DNA of 64,000 nucleotides from Bradyrhizobium sp. LTSP885. Lineage in GTDB: Bacteria > Pseudomonadota > Alphaproteobacteria > Rhizobiales > Xanthobacteraceae. Positions 55,346 through 64,000 of the stretch are shown piece by piece. Each line of letters opens with the position of its first letter. The first letter of the stretch is position 1. Location of the stretch: NCBI RefSeq assembly GCF_000938305.1, contig NZ_JYMT01000006.1, forward strand, positions 203,595 through 267,594. Direction: 5' to 3'. The notes under the pieces are model-generated. The model was not told the origin of the DNA and made no database searches. It saw only the letters and a program-made list of their open reading frames with translations. A program made the position numbers and the translations under genes.

Positions 55346-55674
55346 CACACCAGCACTCCGCCGCCGAAGGAGAAGAACGACAGAAAGAAGGAGCTTGCCG
55401 CGAATGCGATCGACAGACCGAACACGATCTGGATCAGTCGCCGGAAGCCGCCTGACGTATCGCCAAAGGCCAATGAGAGGCCCGTGACGATGATGATGAT
55501 AACGGCGAGGATCTTGGCGACGGGCCCTTCGACCGATTGCAAGATCTGGTTTAGTGGCTGTTCCCACGGCATGTTCGAACCGGCCGCCCAGGCTGGAACT
55601 GAAGCTAGAGCGATGGTGCAGGTGATTGCCGCCGTTGCGGCACAGCGATGGATACGACGAAGTTCTTGGGTCAT
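55345..55674 (-). CDS. trbC: Conjugative pilin TrbC (VirB2 family)
   Basis: Pilus subunit precursor of 109 residues: signal peptide ending near AWA|AGS, then two hydrophobic helices (VAKILAVIIIIVTGLSLAFG and LIQIVFGLSIAFAASSFFLS) joined by a short polar loop with DTSGGFRRL, the typical pilin hairpin. The ATG at 55674 overlaps the trbB stop. TrbC-type pilins are cyclised by a TraF peptidase in RP4; no traF gene was found in this window. Confidence 0.94.
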   Translation of the reverse strand: MTQELRRIHRCAATAAITCTIALASVPAWAAGSNMPWEQPLNQILQSVEGPVAKILAVIIIIVTGLSLAFGDTSGGFRRLIQIVFGLSIAFAASSFFLSFFSFGGGVLV

Positions 55675-56654
55675 GGTTGATCTCCGGCAGCGTGAAGGAC
55701 GTAGTCGCCATCGGAGCCAAGCCCCTCGACGCGGGCGAGTTCGGCGAGACGCCGATTGGACCCGCGGCCGGCCAGTACGGCGATGAATTGAATGGTCTCT
55801 GCGATGAGCGCGCGCGGGACGGTGACGACCGCTTCCTGGATCAATTGCTCCATCCTGCGGAGCGCGCCCAGCGCTGAGCCGGCATGAATGGTGCCGACCC
55901 CGCCCGGATGCCCAGTACCCCACGCCTTCAGCAGGTCGAGCGCCTCTGCACCACGCACCTCGCCGATTGGGATGCGATCCGGCCGCAACCGCAGCGAAGA
56001 GCGCACCAGATCGGAAAGCGAGGCAACGCCGTCCTTGGTACGCAGCGCAACGAGGTTGGGCGCCTTGCATTGGAGTTCGCGGGTGTCCTCGATCAGCACG
56101 ACGCGATCGGTGGTTTTTGCGACCTCCGCCAGCAGCGCGTTGGTGAGTGTGGTCTTGCCGGTCGAGGTGCCGCCGGCCACCAGAATATTGCGGCGATCGG
56201 CCACGGCCGCACGCAAGGTCGCGGCCTGCCCCGAGCGCATGATGCCTGCCGCGACGTAGTCATTCAGGGTGAAGACCGCGACGGCGGGCTTGCGGATTGC
56301 AAACGCAGGCGCCGCCACGACTGGCGGAAGCAGGCCCTCAAACCGCTCGCCCGTTTCGGGCAACTCGGCGGAAACTCGCGGTGAACCGGGATGCACCTCG
56401 GCGCCGACATGATGCGCAGCGAGGCGCACGATGCGTTCGCCATCGCTTGGCGACAAACGTTCGCCGGTGTCGACCAGACCGCCCGCCAGCCGATCGATCC
56501 AGAGCCGGCCGTCGGGATTGAGCATGACCTCGACGACCCCGGGGTCTTCCAGGAAGAGCGCGATGGCTGGACCGAGCGCGGTGCGTAGCATGCGCGCGCC
56601 ACGTGAGGTCGCTTCCTGATTGAGATGGTGAATTGCCACTTGCGTCCCCAGCAT
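55671..56654 (-). CDS. trbB: Conjugal transfer ATPase TrbB (VirB11 family)
   Basis: Hexameric secretion ATPase of 327 residues. Walker A is GGTSTGKTT at about residues 160-168, with Ser-Thr where many relatives have Gly-Ser; Asp box [12 protein letters not shown], Walker B-like [15 protein letters not shown] and His box [12 protein letters not shown] are intact. The ATG at 56654 has a weak ribosome-binding site. First gene of the trb set, 122 bp after the ribbon-helix-helix gene. Confidence 0.96.
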   Translation of the reverse strand: MLGTQVAIHHLNQEATSRGARMLRTALGPAIALFLEDPGVVEVMLNPDGRLWIDRLAGGLVDTGERLSPSDGERIVRLAAHHVGAEVHPGSPRVSAELPETGERFEGLLPPVVAAPAFAIRKPAVAVFTLNDYVAAGIMRSGQAATLRAAVADRRNILVAGGTSTGKTTLTNALLAEVAKTTDRVVLIEDTRELQCKAPNLVALRTKDGVASLSDLVRSSLRLRPDRIPIGEVRGAEALDLLKAWGTGHPGGVGTIHAGSALGALRRMEQLIQEAVVTVPRALIAETIQFIAVLAGRGSNRRLAELARVEGLGSDGDYVLHAAGDQP

Positions 56655-56776
56655 GGCCAGCGAGTTGCGGTCGTGATGTCGGGGATGAGTAGAAGAGGCA
56701 GGAAGTGCGATCGCGCAACAAGATCAGAGCAGGCGTAGTGCTGTGGCGTAGAAAGGCAGGGCGACGGCGGGATCGT

Positions 56777-57217
56777 CTACGAGGAGCTATCTGTTCGATC
56801 CGTCACACCGTCCTTCGGAATCACGTCTTGGGATAATTCCTGGGCCAGGCTTTGGCCCTTGGCCAACCGCCGTCCGAGCGCCTTGACAAATCCCTCATAG
56901 CGCTCGCGGCCTTTGGCCTGGGCGGCTGGCTGTGCCGTATCCGGCAGCGGTGGCGTGACCGAGAGCCAGAAGCGCACGAAGAGCGCCAATGCTTCGTTCG
57001 AGATGGTGAGATGACGCTCCAACCGTTCAACCTGCCGCGTCAGGCGATCAAGCCTGCGGCCGAGCGCCGCCTCCATCCGCTCCGAGTTATCTGGCGATAG
57101 ATATGACGAGAGTGCCGTTTCGACGACCAGCGCCTGCGCCACACGCTTGCGGTCGGCGTAGTCGGCGAGTTGACTGGCGAGATCCGGTGGCAGGCGAAAG
57201 GTATGCTTGGTTCGCAT
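56777..57217 (-). CDS. Ribbon-helix-helix (CopG-like) protein of the conjugation module
   Basis: 146 residues. The N terminus MRTKHTFRLPPDLASQLADY then AQALVVETALSSYLSPD fits the ribbon-helix-helix fold; the middle is a coiled coil (RLDRLTRQVERLERHL), the rest is polar. Proteins of this kind regularly sit between traG and trbB in this type of element and may act as an autoregulator or accessory of the coupling protein. It starts 8 bp after the traG stop. Confidence 0.8.
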   Translation of the reverse strand: MRTKHTFRLPPDLASQLADYADRKRVAQALVVETALSSYLSPDNSERMEAALGRRLDRLTRQVERLERHLTISNEALALFVRFWLSVTPPLPDTAQPAAQAKGRERYEGFVKALGRRLAKGQSLAQELSQDVIPKDGVTDRTDSSS

Positions 57218-57225
57218 CGCTGCTC

Positions 57226-59217
57226 TCAGAGTTGCATGCCATCGCCGGGATCCATTGCGACCTGTCGCGCGAAACCGCGGGCTTGCTGGCGCAACACACG
57301 AGCGCGTACGGCATCATCATCGGAATCGTCCTCCCCGAAGGTGAACTCCGGCTCTGCCTTCGCGTGCTCCGCCATGATCTCCTCATGTTGAGGAAGTTCT
57401 GGTTCGCGACGGATGCCGCCATTCGCGGGATCGTCGATTTGCGTCTCGCCGGAGGAGCTGACTTGCCGGCCAGCGCTGGCAGCGGGAACCGGCAATAAGC
57501 TCCAATCATCGACCGAGGGAGTACCACCTCGCTCAGTCGCAGCAGGGGGCGCCAGCACACGCTCGGTCAATCGCGGATCTTCAAAATATCGAGCCTTCTT
57601 GGCGCGGATCGGGGGGACGCCTGAGACCAACACCAGTTCATCGTCGGGCGGTAGCTGCATAACCTCGCCGGGCGTTAGCAGGGGTCGCGCCGTCTCCTGT
57701 CGTGAGACCATCAAATGGCCGAGCCACGGGCTGAGCCTGTGGCCGGCGTAGTTCTTCATCGCCCGCATCTCGGTCGCAGTCCCCAACGCGTCCGAGACGC
57801 GTTTTGCGGTGCGCTCGTCATTGGTGGCAAAGGAAACACGCACATGACAGTTGTCGAGGATGGCGTTGTTCGGCCCGTAAGCCTTCTCGATCTGATTGAG
57901 CGACTGGGCGATCAGGAAGCTCTTGAGGCCATAACCGGCGATGAATGCCAACGCCGACTCGAAGAAATCGAGCCGGCCGAGCGCCGGAAACTCGTCGAGC
58001 ATCAGCAGCAACCGATGACGGCGTCCCTTCGCGTGCAGATCTTCTGTCAGACGCCGGCCGATCTGATTGAGGATCAGACGCACGAGTGGCTTGGTCCGGC
58101 TAATGTCGGATGGCGGCACGACCAGGTAAAGGGTCACAGGCCGGTCACCCTCGACCAGATCGCGGATGCGCCAGTCGCAGTGGCGGGTCACTTTCGCGAC
58201 GACGGGGTCGCGATAGAGTCCGAGGAACGACATTGCGGTTGAAAGCACCCCCGACCGCTCATTCTCACTCTTATTGAGAAGTTCCCGTGCGGCCGATGCG
58301 ATAACCGGGTGCGGCCCGGCTTCTCCAAGATGCGCCGTCGTCATCATGGCCCGAAGTGTGGTCTCGATCGGTTGCCTCGGATCGGAGAGAAAGCCGGCAA
58401 CACCCGCTAGCGTCTTGTCCGGTTCGGCATAGAGGACGTGGAGAATAGCGCCGACCAACAAGGCGTGGCTGGTTTTCTCCCAATGGTTGCGCCGTTCAAG
58501 CGATCCCTCGGGGTCCACCAGGACATCGGCGACGTTCTGGACGTCGCGTACCTCCCATTCCCCGCGCCTCACTTCCAGTAACGGATTGTACGCCGCTGAC
58601 TTCGTGTTGGTCGGGTCGAACAGCAGCACGCGACCGTGTCGGGCGCGGAAACCCGATGTCAGAGTCCAGTTCTCACCCTTGATGTCGTGCACGATGCAAC
58701 TGCCCGGCCATGTCAACAGGGTCGGCACCACCAAGCCGACACCCTTGCCGGACCGGGTCGGCGCGAAGCACAGCACATGTTCCGGGCCGTCGTGGCGCAG
58801 GTAGTTGTGATCGAGCCGGCCGAGCACGACGCCATCAGATGCGGTGAGACCGGCCACACGAGTTTCTGGTCCTGTCGCCCAGCGAGCCGAGCCGTAGGTG
58901 GCCGCGATCTTGGCTTCACGTGCCCGCCATACCGACATGCCGATCGCGGCCGCGATCGAGATGAAGCCGCCTGAAGCGGCGACGTAGGCACCTTCGACAA
59001 AGACTCGCGGAGCATAGGCGTCGTAGGCGTACCACCACCAGAAGAAGGCCGGCGGGAGGTAGACCGGCACGCCTGGCACGAGTTCGAACCATGGCTGTCC
59101 GAGCTGTGGTTGGTAGCCGAGTTTCCACGCCACCCATTGCGTGGCCGCCCACATGGTCATCAGTACGACCGTGAAGACAACGATAATCTGGCCCCAGAGA
59201 ATCTTGGTCGCGGACAT
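57226..59217 (-). CDS. traG: Type IV coupling protein TraG (VirD4 family)
   Basis: Inner-membrane ATPase that connects the relaxosome to the channel, 663 residues. Two or three N-terminal transmembrane helices, then the P-loop APTRSGKGVGLVVPTLL (about residues 149-165) and Walker B LLLMLDEFPALGRL near 403-416; SFLIAQSLNQIEKAYG follows. The C-terminal 80 residues are acidic and disordered-looking. ATG at 59217 is preferred to a TTG nine bases upstream. First gene of the coupled leftward transfer operon. Confidence 0.96.
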   Translation of the reverse strand: MSATKILWGQIIVVFTVVLMTMWAATQWVAWKLGYQPQLGQPWFELVPGVPVYLPPAFFWWWYAYDAYAPRVFVEGAYVAASGGFISIAAAIGMSVWRAREAKIAATYGSARWATGPETRVAGLTASDGVVLGRLDHNYLRHDGPEHVLCFAPTRSGKGVGLVVPTLLTWPGSCIVHDIKGENWTLTSGFRARHGRVLLFDPTNTKSAAYNPLLEVRRGEWEVRDVQNVADVLVDPEGSLERRNHWEKTSHALLVGAILHVLYAEPDKTLAGVAGFLSDPRQPIETTLRAMMTTAHLGEAGPHPVIASAARELLNKSENERSGVLSTAMSFLGLYRDPVVAKVTRHCDWRIRDLVEGDRPVTLYLVVPPSDISRTKPLVRLILNQIGRRLTEDLHAKGRRHRLLLMLDEFPALGRLDFFESALAFIAGYGLKSFLIAQSLNQIEKAYGPNNAILDNCHVRVSFATNDERTAKRVSDALGTATEMRAMKNYAGHRLSPWLGHLMVSRQETARPLLTPGEVMQLPPDDELVLVSGVPPIRAKKARYFEDPRLTERVLAPPAATERGGTPSVDDWSLLPVPAASAGRQVSSSGETQIDDPANGGIRREPELPQHEEIMAEHAKAEPEFTFGEDDSDDDAVRARVLRQQARGFARQVAMDPGDGMQL

Positions 59218-59470
59218 GGCAACCAAGGATCAAGTGCTATCAACCGTGATAGACAAGAGCTCCATCCTGCCGGGCGTGCAGGTGGCGTCTGCAGCGTACA
59301 ATTTGGGCAACGAGTTGCGGCTCTCAATGCCCGTAGCACACATGGAACAATTGGGGCTACGATCCAATCGCAATCCATTCGGGCGCCGGGTCAAATCAAG
59401 TTTAGAAACATGGCTTGAATCTTGAATGTGAATATCCGGCGCGTGATCGTCGGTAAAAAGTGAGGGCGTC

Positions 59471-60898
59471 ATGAGTATCGGCGTATTACGCGGAACCGTC
59501 GTCGCCTTGGCCTCAGCGGTGGTCATCTCGGTATCGCCGCTCGCCGCCGAGCCCGTGGCACTACGCGGCTACAACGCCGCGATCGGCGAAACCTCGATAT
59601 CCGGCATATCATCCGGCGCGTTTATGGCAGTCCAGTTTGCCACCGCCTGGTCTTCGCTGGTCAAGGGCGTAGGCGTGATCGCAGGTGGGCCGTTCTGGTG
59701 CGCCAAGGCTGACGCCGACGATTTCATCAATGGCTACATGCTGCCGGTCATGACCGCGACAGGCTCATGTATGACCGGCCCGCCTTCGGACCTGGACATT
59801 TTTCTCGCGAAGGCCGCCGCTAAAGCGGCGTCCGGTGACATCGATTCCCTGCAGAACCTGAGTCGCCAAAAAATCTATATCTTTCATGGCTATAACGACG
59901 CCGTGGTAGCCAAGTCGGTGACCGACGCGACTGCTGATTTCTATCGCCACTATCTGGGCGATACCAACCACGGCAACCTGTACTACCAGACTGCCGTCGG
60001 TGCCGGACATTCGTTGGTCGTTCTGCAAGATCCGCACGTCAGTGGCCTCAACGACTGCAAAGACAACGACGTCCCGTATATTGACCAGTGCGGTTATGAC
60101 CAGGCTGGAATCGTCCTGCAGCACATTTACGGTACGTTGAACCCACCCAATCGAGGTCAGCTCACTGGAACGATGATGCGTTTCGACCAGTCTGTTTACA
60201 CCAAGCCGGACGACACCGGTCCGTTAAGCCTCGGCGATGCCGGCTATGTTTTCGTCCCTAAGGACTGCGCGGAAGGTGGCGCGTGCCGCGTCCATATCGC
60301 TCTCCACGGATGCAAACAGGACGTCGGCGATATCGGCCAACGTTTCATTGACGACACCGGGTACAATCCTTGGGCTGATACGAACCATCTCATCATCCTC
60401 TATCCGCAGACCGCGGCGAGTCCGTATTTACCGTCTAATCCGCAAGCATGTTGGGACTGGTGGAGTTACGTCAATCACGGGGACAGCTATGTCACGAAAT
60501 CGGGATCCCAGATCAAAGCGATCAAGGCCATGCTGGACGCCCTCACCGCACGCGCGACACCTATGCCTGCCACCACGATGCCGCCCGGGGTGACGCCGAA
60601 TGCGCTCACGGTCATCGACACTTCGGACACCACAGCAGATCTCGTCTGGATCCCGTTAGGGGGAACGACAATCTACCACGTCTGGCGCGCTGGCGCGGAC
60701 GGTCCGTTCGCCGTCGTGGGCGATGTTGCGGGCCCCAGTTTCGGCGACTCCAGCCTGACGCCCCAGTCGACTTATCGTTGGCACGTCACGGCCGTCGTAA
60801 ACGGAGTTGAGGGGCCAGTCTCCGTCGATGCCGCGGCCACTACTCGACCTACTCCTGGGCCTTGCGACGTTCCAGGCACGTGCCCAATTGGCAAATGA
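59471..60898 (+). CDS. Secreted poly(3-hydroxybutyrate) depolymerase with fibronectin type III-like tail
   Basis: 475 residues. Signal peptide to about residue 27 (cleavage near LAA|EP), a catalytic alpha/beta-hydrolase domain with the lipase box GISSGAF (catalytic Ser near residue 47), VGVIAGGPFWCAKA, IYIFHGYNDAVV and CRVHIALHGCKQDVGDIGQR, and a C-terminal Fn3-like domain (about 375-460). It would hydrolyse short-chain-length polyhydroxyalkanoate outside the cytoplasm. It reads rightward between the leftward traG and relaxase genes, so it looks like cargo of the mobile element. The 59218-59470 gap should hold both divergent promoters. Confidence 0.88.
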   Translation: MSIGVLRGTVVALASAVVISVSPLAAEPVALRGYNAAIGETSISGISSGAFMAVQFATAWSSLVKGVGVIAGGPFWCAKADADDFINGYMLPVMTATGSCMTGPPSDLDIFLAKAAAKAASGDIDSLQNLSRQKIYIFHGYNDAVVAKSVTDATADFYRHYLGDTNHGNLYYQTAVGAGHSLVVLQDPHVSGLNDCKDNDVPYIDQCGYDQAGIVLQHIYGTLNPPNRGQLTGTMMRFDQSVYTKPDDTGPLSLGDAGYVFVPKDCAEGGACRVHIALHGCKQDVGDIGQRFIDDTGYNPWADTNHLIILYPQTAASPYLPSNPQACWDWWSYVNHGDSYVTKSGSQIKAIKAMLDALTARATPMPATTMPPGVTPNALTVIDTSDTTADLVWIPLGGTTIYHVWRAGADGPFAVVGDVAGPSFGDSSLTPQSTYRWHVTAVVNGVEGPVSVDAAATTRPTPGPCDVPGTCPIGK

Positions 60899-60942
60899 AA
60901 AGACCCAAGCCGCGGTTCGGCCAAATCACAAATCAACAGGCC

Positions 60943-61521
60943 CTAGAGGCCTAGCCCGCGCTTTCGGCCAAAGCTCCAATCGACCTTGCCGCCGGGCATC
61001 ATGACACCGGAAACTTGGCGACCGAGTTGCTGCTCCAAGGCCGGGCGCCAGGGCACGAGCTGAAAGCCGAGCCCGTCGTCGATCATCGCGAACCGCCCCG
61101 AACTCAAGGCGACGCGCCGTCGATAGATGCCGGCGACGTGCTCATCCTTCGTCGACGGCCGATACGGGAGCCCGGTTTCCGCGGCAATCCTGTGAGCTGC
61201 TCCGCCCAGGTCGCGTCGCCGCAGCGTCTCCAACAGATCGCGTGCGAAGATGATTCTCTGACCTTGGCGGCGCGCAAAACCCTCCCCGGCAAGATGTTCG
61301 ATCCGGCGATCCATGGCTTCTTGAACCTCTGCGCCAAATCCATTGCCACTGAAGGTCGCGTCTTTTGTCAGGAGTTGGCGATCAAGCCAGGTCGCGCCTG
61401 CGGCGCTGATCTGCTCCTGCAAGGTAAAGTCCGACCGCGTCGCCAGCGAAAGCCGCTTTCTCCCATTTGCATCATCGTAGATACGTGCTTCGACGATCGC
61501 GCCAACTTTGGCGTCGCCGGT
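60943..61521 (-). pseudogene. Relaxase (DUF3363/VirD2-like) C-terminal part, interrupted by IS21
   Basis: The frame reads about 193 residues of the C-terminal DUF3363 region of a conjugative relaxase: VGAIVEARIYDDANGRKRLS, GATWLDRQLLTKDATFSGNG, RRIEHLAGEGFARRQGQRII and GRQVSGVMMPGGKVDWSFGR, ending GLGL. The upstream part of the frame (beyond 61521) belongs to the IS21-type element, so the relaxase is cut at this point. The N-terminal nicking domain should lie right of the window if the insertion is simple. Position upstream of traG is usual for this element type. Confidence 0.85.
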
Positions 61522-61577
61522 TGTCAATCGGCGTTCAAATTTGACCCCGCATCGGCGTCCAATTTTGACCCCTTTGG
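61522..61577. repeat. IS21 end with two repeat units (istB side)
   Basis: Two units, AATCGGCGTTCAAATTTGACCC and CATCGGCGTCCAATTTTGACCC in shortened view ATCGGCGTTCAAATTTGAC and ATCGGCGTCCAATTTTGAC, lie head to tail. They encode the end of IstB. Confidence 0.8.
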
Positions 61578-62387
61578 GCGACGGGTTTTGGCGGTAGCGC
61601 TCGCGCCGTCGGAGCTGGTCGGGGTTGCGGAGACGGTGCGAGCGCGGGTTGCGTGATCGTCGTCGCGGCTCTTGAAGCGCCAACTGTCGTTGCCGGTCTC
61701 GACGATATCGCAATGGTGAGTCAGACGATCGAGCAGCGCGGTGGTCATCTTTGCGTCGCCAAATACGCTGGGCCATTCCCCGAAGGATAGGTTGGTGGTG
61801 ACGACGATCGACGTGCGCTCGTAGAGCCGGCTGACGAGATGGAACAGTAGCTGGCCGCCGGATTGAGCAAACGGAAGGTAGCCGAGTTCGTCGAGGACAA
61901 TGAAGTCCATCCGGGTCAGATGCTCGGCGATGCGACCCTGCCGTCCATTGCGGGTCTCGATCTCCAGGCGATTGACGAGGTCGACTACGTTGTAGAAGCG
62001 GCCGCGGGCACCAGATCGGATGCAGCTTCTGGCGATGGCGATGGCCATATGTGTTTTGCCGGTGCCGGTACCGCCGACCAGGACGGCGTTACGTTGCTGG
62101 GCGATGAAGCCGCCGCCGGCGAGATCATTGACCAGCGTCTGGTTGATAGGAGTGCCCTCGAACTGGAAGTCCTCAAGGTCCTTGGCCAGCGGCAGTTTGG
62201 CGATGGTGAGCTGGTACTTGATCGAGCGCGCCTGCTTCTCGTTGATCTCGGCGTTGAGCAGGTCGCCGACAATGCGTTGAGGTTCGTGCTGGCGTTTGAC
62301 AGCGGTCGCCATGATCTCATCGAAGGCGGCCTTCATGCCGTAGAGCTTGAGCTCGCTCATGAGGTCGAACAGTTGAGTACGTTCCAT
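61524..62387 (-). CDS. istB: IS21 helper ATPase IstB
   Basis: AAA+ transposition helper of 287 residues. Walker [21 protein letters not shown] (about 99-118), Walker [21 protein letters not shown], and [20 protein letters not shown] are typical. Its ATG overlaps the istA stop. The last residues ([13 protein letters not shown]) are encoded by the terminal repeats of the IS itself, and the stop codon lies three bases inside the end. Confidence 0.95.
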   Translation of the reverse strand: MERTQLFDLMSELKLYGMKAAFDEIMATAVKRQHEPQRIVGDLLNAEINEKQARSIKYQLTIAKLPLAKDLEDFQFEGTPINQTLVNDLAGGGFIAQQRNAVLVGGTGTGKTHMAIAIARSCIRSGARGRFYNVVDLVNRLEIETRNGRQGRIAEHLTRMDFIVLDELGYLPFAQSGGQLLFHLVSRLYERTSIVVTTNLSFGEWPSVFGDAKMTTALLDRLTHHCDIVETGNDSWRFKSRDDDHATRARTVSATPTSSDGASATAKTRRPKGSKLDADAGSNLNAD

Positions 62388-63886
62388 CAGATGGTTCTCC
62401 TGAGGTTGTCGTAACGGGCACAGTCGGCGATCGGGGCATGGCGCAATGTCAGCGCAGCCGGGGTGAGGATGTTGGCCGGTGGCGCAGGATCACGCTGGCG
62501 GGCCAGGATGTTGAGCACGACATCGGCGGAATGAACGCCGTGAGTGATCGCCTCGGCGCAGGCGGCTTCGACGGCCGGCAAGCCGTCGGTCAGAACTGCG
62601 TTGAGGATGTCGACCATCTGCCGATTGCCATCGTCGGCGCTGGCGAGCTTGCGCCGTACACGTTCGATCGCGGCCGGCAGTACCCAGTCCTTGAAGGGAG
62701 CGCCGTTGCGCAAGGCACCGGGTTTGCGAGCCAGCACCGGCACGTAATGCCAGGGATCGTAGACGGTATCGCCGCGGCCGAACGAGCGAGCATGCTCGGC
62801 AACGATGCGCCCGTCCTGGCGGATCACAATGCGGTCGGCGTAGGCGTGAACCTCGACAGGCCGCCCGACAGCGCTGGCCGTGACCGAGTATTTGTTGTTG
62901 TCGAAACGCACCAGACAGGTCTTCGAGACCGACGCCGGCACCGCGTGGAATCCGTCGAACCGGCCGGCATAGGGAACGAGCTTCGGTCGCTCAGCTTCGA
63001 ACACCTCCCAGACCGTCTGTTCGATCAGTTCCGGATGCCGGTGCGCTTTGGCGTAGGCGATGCACTTGTCCAACAGCCACGCGTTCAACTCGTTGAGGGT
63101 TTTGAACCGCAGCCGTGGCGTGAAGAAGCGCTCCCGGACAAGTCCGACCTGGTTCTCGACCTGACCCTTCTCCCAGCCCGACGCTGGCGTGCAGGCAACC
63201 GGATCGACCAGGTAGTGGCTGCACATCTGCATGAAGCGGCGATTGTAGAGACGCCCTTTGCCGACGAAGATGGTCTCCACCGCCGTCTTCATGTTGTCGT
63301 AGATGCCGCGTCCGCAGGTGCCCTTGAACAGAGCAAATGCCCGGTCGTGGGCGTCGAACACCATCTCCTGTGTCTCGCGCGGATAGCACCGCACAAACAG
63401 CATCCGGCTGTGACAGAGCCGGACATGGGCGGCCTTCACGATCACCGTTACGCCATTGAGCAGGACGACCTCGTGGCTCCAGTCGAACTGATAGGCTTCC
63501 CCAGGCGCAAAGCTCAGCGGGACATAGGCTGCAGCCGTCGATTGCCCACGCTCTTGGCTCCACCGCCTGGCGTAACGCCGAACGGTATCGTAACCGCCAT
63601 CATAGCCGCGCCCGCGCAGCTCTTCGAAGATCCGGATCAACGTCAACTGTTCGCGAGCAGCCTTAGCTGCGTTCCCCGCAAGCAATCCGTCGAGCTCCGC
63701 TGCCCATCGTCCCAGCTTCGGCCGCGGTTGGACAACACGCTCGTACTCGAATGAGGTCTCTCCCGACCTCAGCACCTTCCGGACCGTGTTCCGCGACACC
63801 TTCAGGTCCCGGGCGATCTCCTTGATCGTCTTGCCCTTGATGAAGTGTTCGCGCCGTATCCGGGCAATTGTCTCCACGACCAGCAT
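62387..63886 (-). CDS. istA: IS21 transposase IstA
   Basis: DDE transposase of 499 residues. N-terminal HTH ([20 protein letters not shown]), then the catalytic core with Asp135 (YQFDWSHE), Asp197 (IYDNMKTAV) and Glu244 ([10 protein letters not shown]); a C-terminal beta-barrel region ([20 protein letters not shown]) follows. All parts are intact, so the element may be active. Coupled to istB by an overlapping start. Confidence 0.96.
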   Translation of the reverse strand: MLVVETIARIRREHFIKGKTIKEIARDLKVSRNTVRKVLRSGETSFEYERVVQPRPKLGRWAAELDGLLAGNAAKAAREQLTLIRIFEELRGRGYDGGYDTVRRYARRWSQERGQSTAAAYVPLSFAPGEAYQFDWSHEVVLLNGVTVIVKAAHVRLCHSRMLFVRCYPRETQEMVFDAHDRAFALFKGTCGRGIYDNMKTAVETIFVGKGRLYNRRFMQMCSHYLVDPVACTPASGWEKGQVENQVGLVRERFFTPRLRFKTLNELNAWLLDKCIAYAKAHRHPELIEQTVWEVFEAERPKLVPYAGRFDGFHAVPASVSKTCLVRFDNNKYSVTASAVGRPVEVHAYADRIVIRQDGRIVAEHARSFGRGDTVYDPWHYVPVLARKPGALRNGAPFKDWVLPAAIERVRRKLASADDGNRQMVDILNAVLTDGLPAVEAACAEAITHGVHSADVVLNILARQRDPAPPANILTPAALTLRHAPIADCARYDNLRRTI

Positions 63887-63934
63887 CCCCGACCACCTGC
63901 TTCATTACAAAGCAGGCAGCGCAACAGACCAACC

Positions 63935-64000
63935 TGTAGGGGGTCAATTTTGGACGCCGATCCCCCGGCTTAGGGGGTCAATATTGCAGGCCGAATGACA
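63935..64000. repeat. IS21 end with two repeat units (istA side)
   Basis: GGGGGTCAATTTTGGACGCC and GGGGGTCAATATTGCAGGCC follow one another, the second ending in GAATGACA at the window edge. They are the mirror images of the units at 61522-61577. Confidence 0.8.

Larger units (their letters stand above)
61522..64000 (-). mobile_element. IS21-family insertion sequence, complete
   Basis: About 2.48 kb with istA and istB. One end reads TGTCAATCGGCGTTCAAATT (from 61522), the other, on the minus strand from 64000, TGTCATTCGGCCTGCAATAT; both continue to GACCCC. A second, internal copy of the repeat is present at each end, as is usual for IS21. The right end coincides with the last base of the window, so target duplication cannot be checked. 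It interrupts the relaxase gene. Confidence 0.9.

Noticed and set aside
56777..57217. Ribbon-helix-helix protein as an antitoxin
   Set aside because: No small toxin gene next to it; the traG-trbB position is the regular home of a conjugation-associated RHH protein.
59216..59425. Possible 69-codon gene on the plus strand between traG and the depolymerase gene
   Set aside because: Overlaps the traG start, lacks a ribosome-binding site and shows no known motif; could not be supported.
62438..63754. 438-codon open frame opposite istA
   Set aside because: Shadow of the transposase gene; no domain or ribosome-binding site.

Overview
The window looks like an accessory region of a high-GC alphaproteobacterium of the Hyphomicrobiales, most plausibly the Bradyrhizobium/Rhodopseudomonas group. 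I infer this from gene styles (MCPs, PAS-HTH proteins, Smo-type polyol transporter, Trb transfer genes), not from any phylogenetic marker. No rRNA, tRNA, CRISPR array or attachment site was recognised.

Layout. (1) 1-4.4 kb: a leftward trio of metallo-beta-lactamase-fold hydrolase, sodium:solute symporter and esterase, divergent from a TetR regulator, with two related operator-like palindromes between them. (2) 4.7-11.6 kb: LacI regulator A, then a rightward Entner-Doudoroff operon: a PF08013 (GatZ-like) protein, zwf, edd, eda. Scars of a sorbitol-dehydrogenase-like SDR and possibly of pgl lie in it. (3) 11.8-19.2 kb: a leftward ribitol-type operon (AraC, ABC transporter, ribitol dehydrogenase, second SDR, ketose 3-epimerase) containing a broken SDR and an IS6 scrap. 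(4) 19.3-22.3 kb: a mosaic of gene fragments followed by a DapA-like aldolase/lyase and an atypical SDR. (5) 22.4-34.9 kb: signalling genes: a PAS-GGDEF-EAL protein, a PAS-HTH protein with a decayed second copy, two intact MCPs and several MCP, CheY and LysR remnants. (6) 35.1-43.6 kb: a leftward polyol operon (smoEFGK-type ABC transporter, two polyol dehydrogenases, PfkB tagatose-type kinase), divergent from LacI regulator B, a clear paralogue of LacI A. (7) 43.8-64 kb: a conjugation module: LuxR, LuxI, LysR, DUF2274, trbI-G-F-L-K-J-E-D-C-B, a ribbon-helix-helix protein, traG, a PHB depolymerase gene and a relaxase gene cut by an IS21-family element that ends exactly at the window edge.

How it may work together. 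Polyol dehydrogenases and the PfkB kinase of region 6 would make D-tagatose 6-phosphate. The PF08013 protein of region 2, which has no GatY/KbaY partner here, would epimerise it to fructose 6-phosphate, and zwf-edd-eda would send the carbon down the Entner-Doudoroff path. A decayed PF08013 gene fragment directly downstream of the kinase, and SmoS-like fragments in regions 2 and 3, suggest that these operons arose by duplication and reshuffling of one ancestral polyol cassette. The conjugation module is probably under acyl-homoserine-lactone control, but the interrupted relaxase suggests that this copy cannot start its own transfer.
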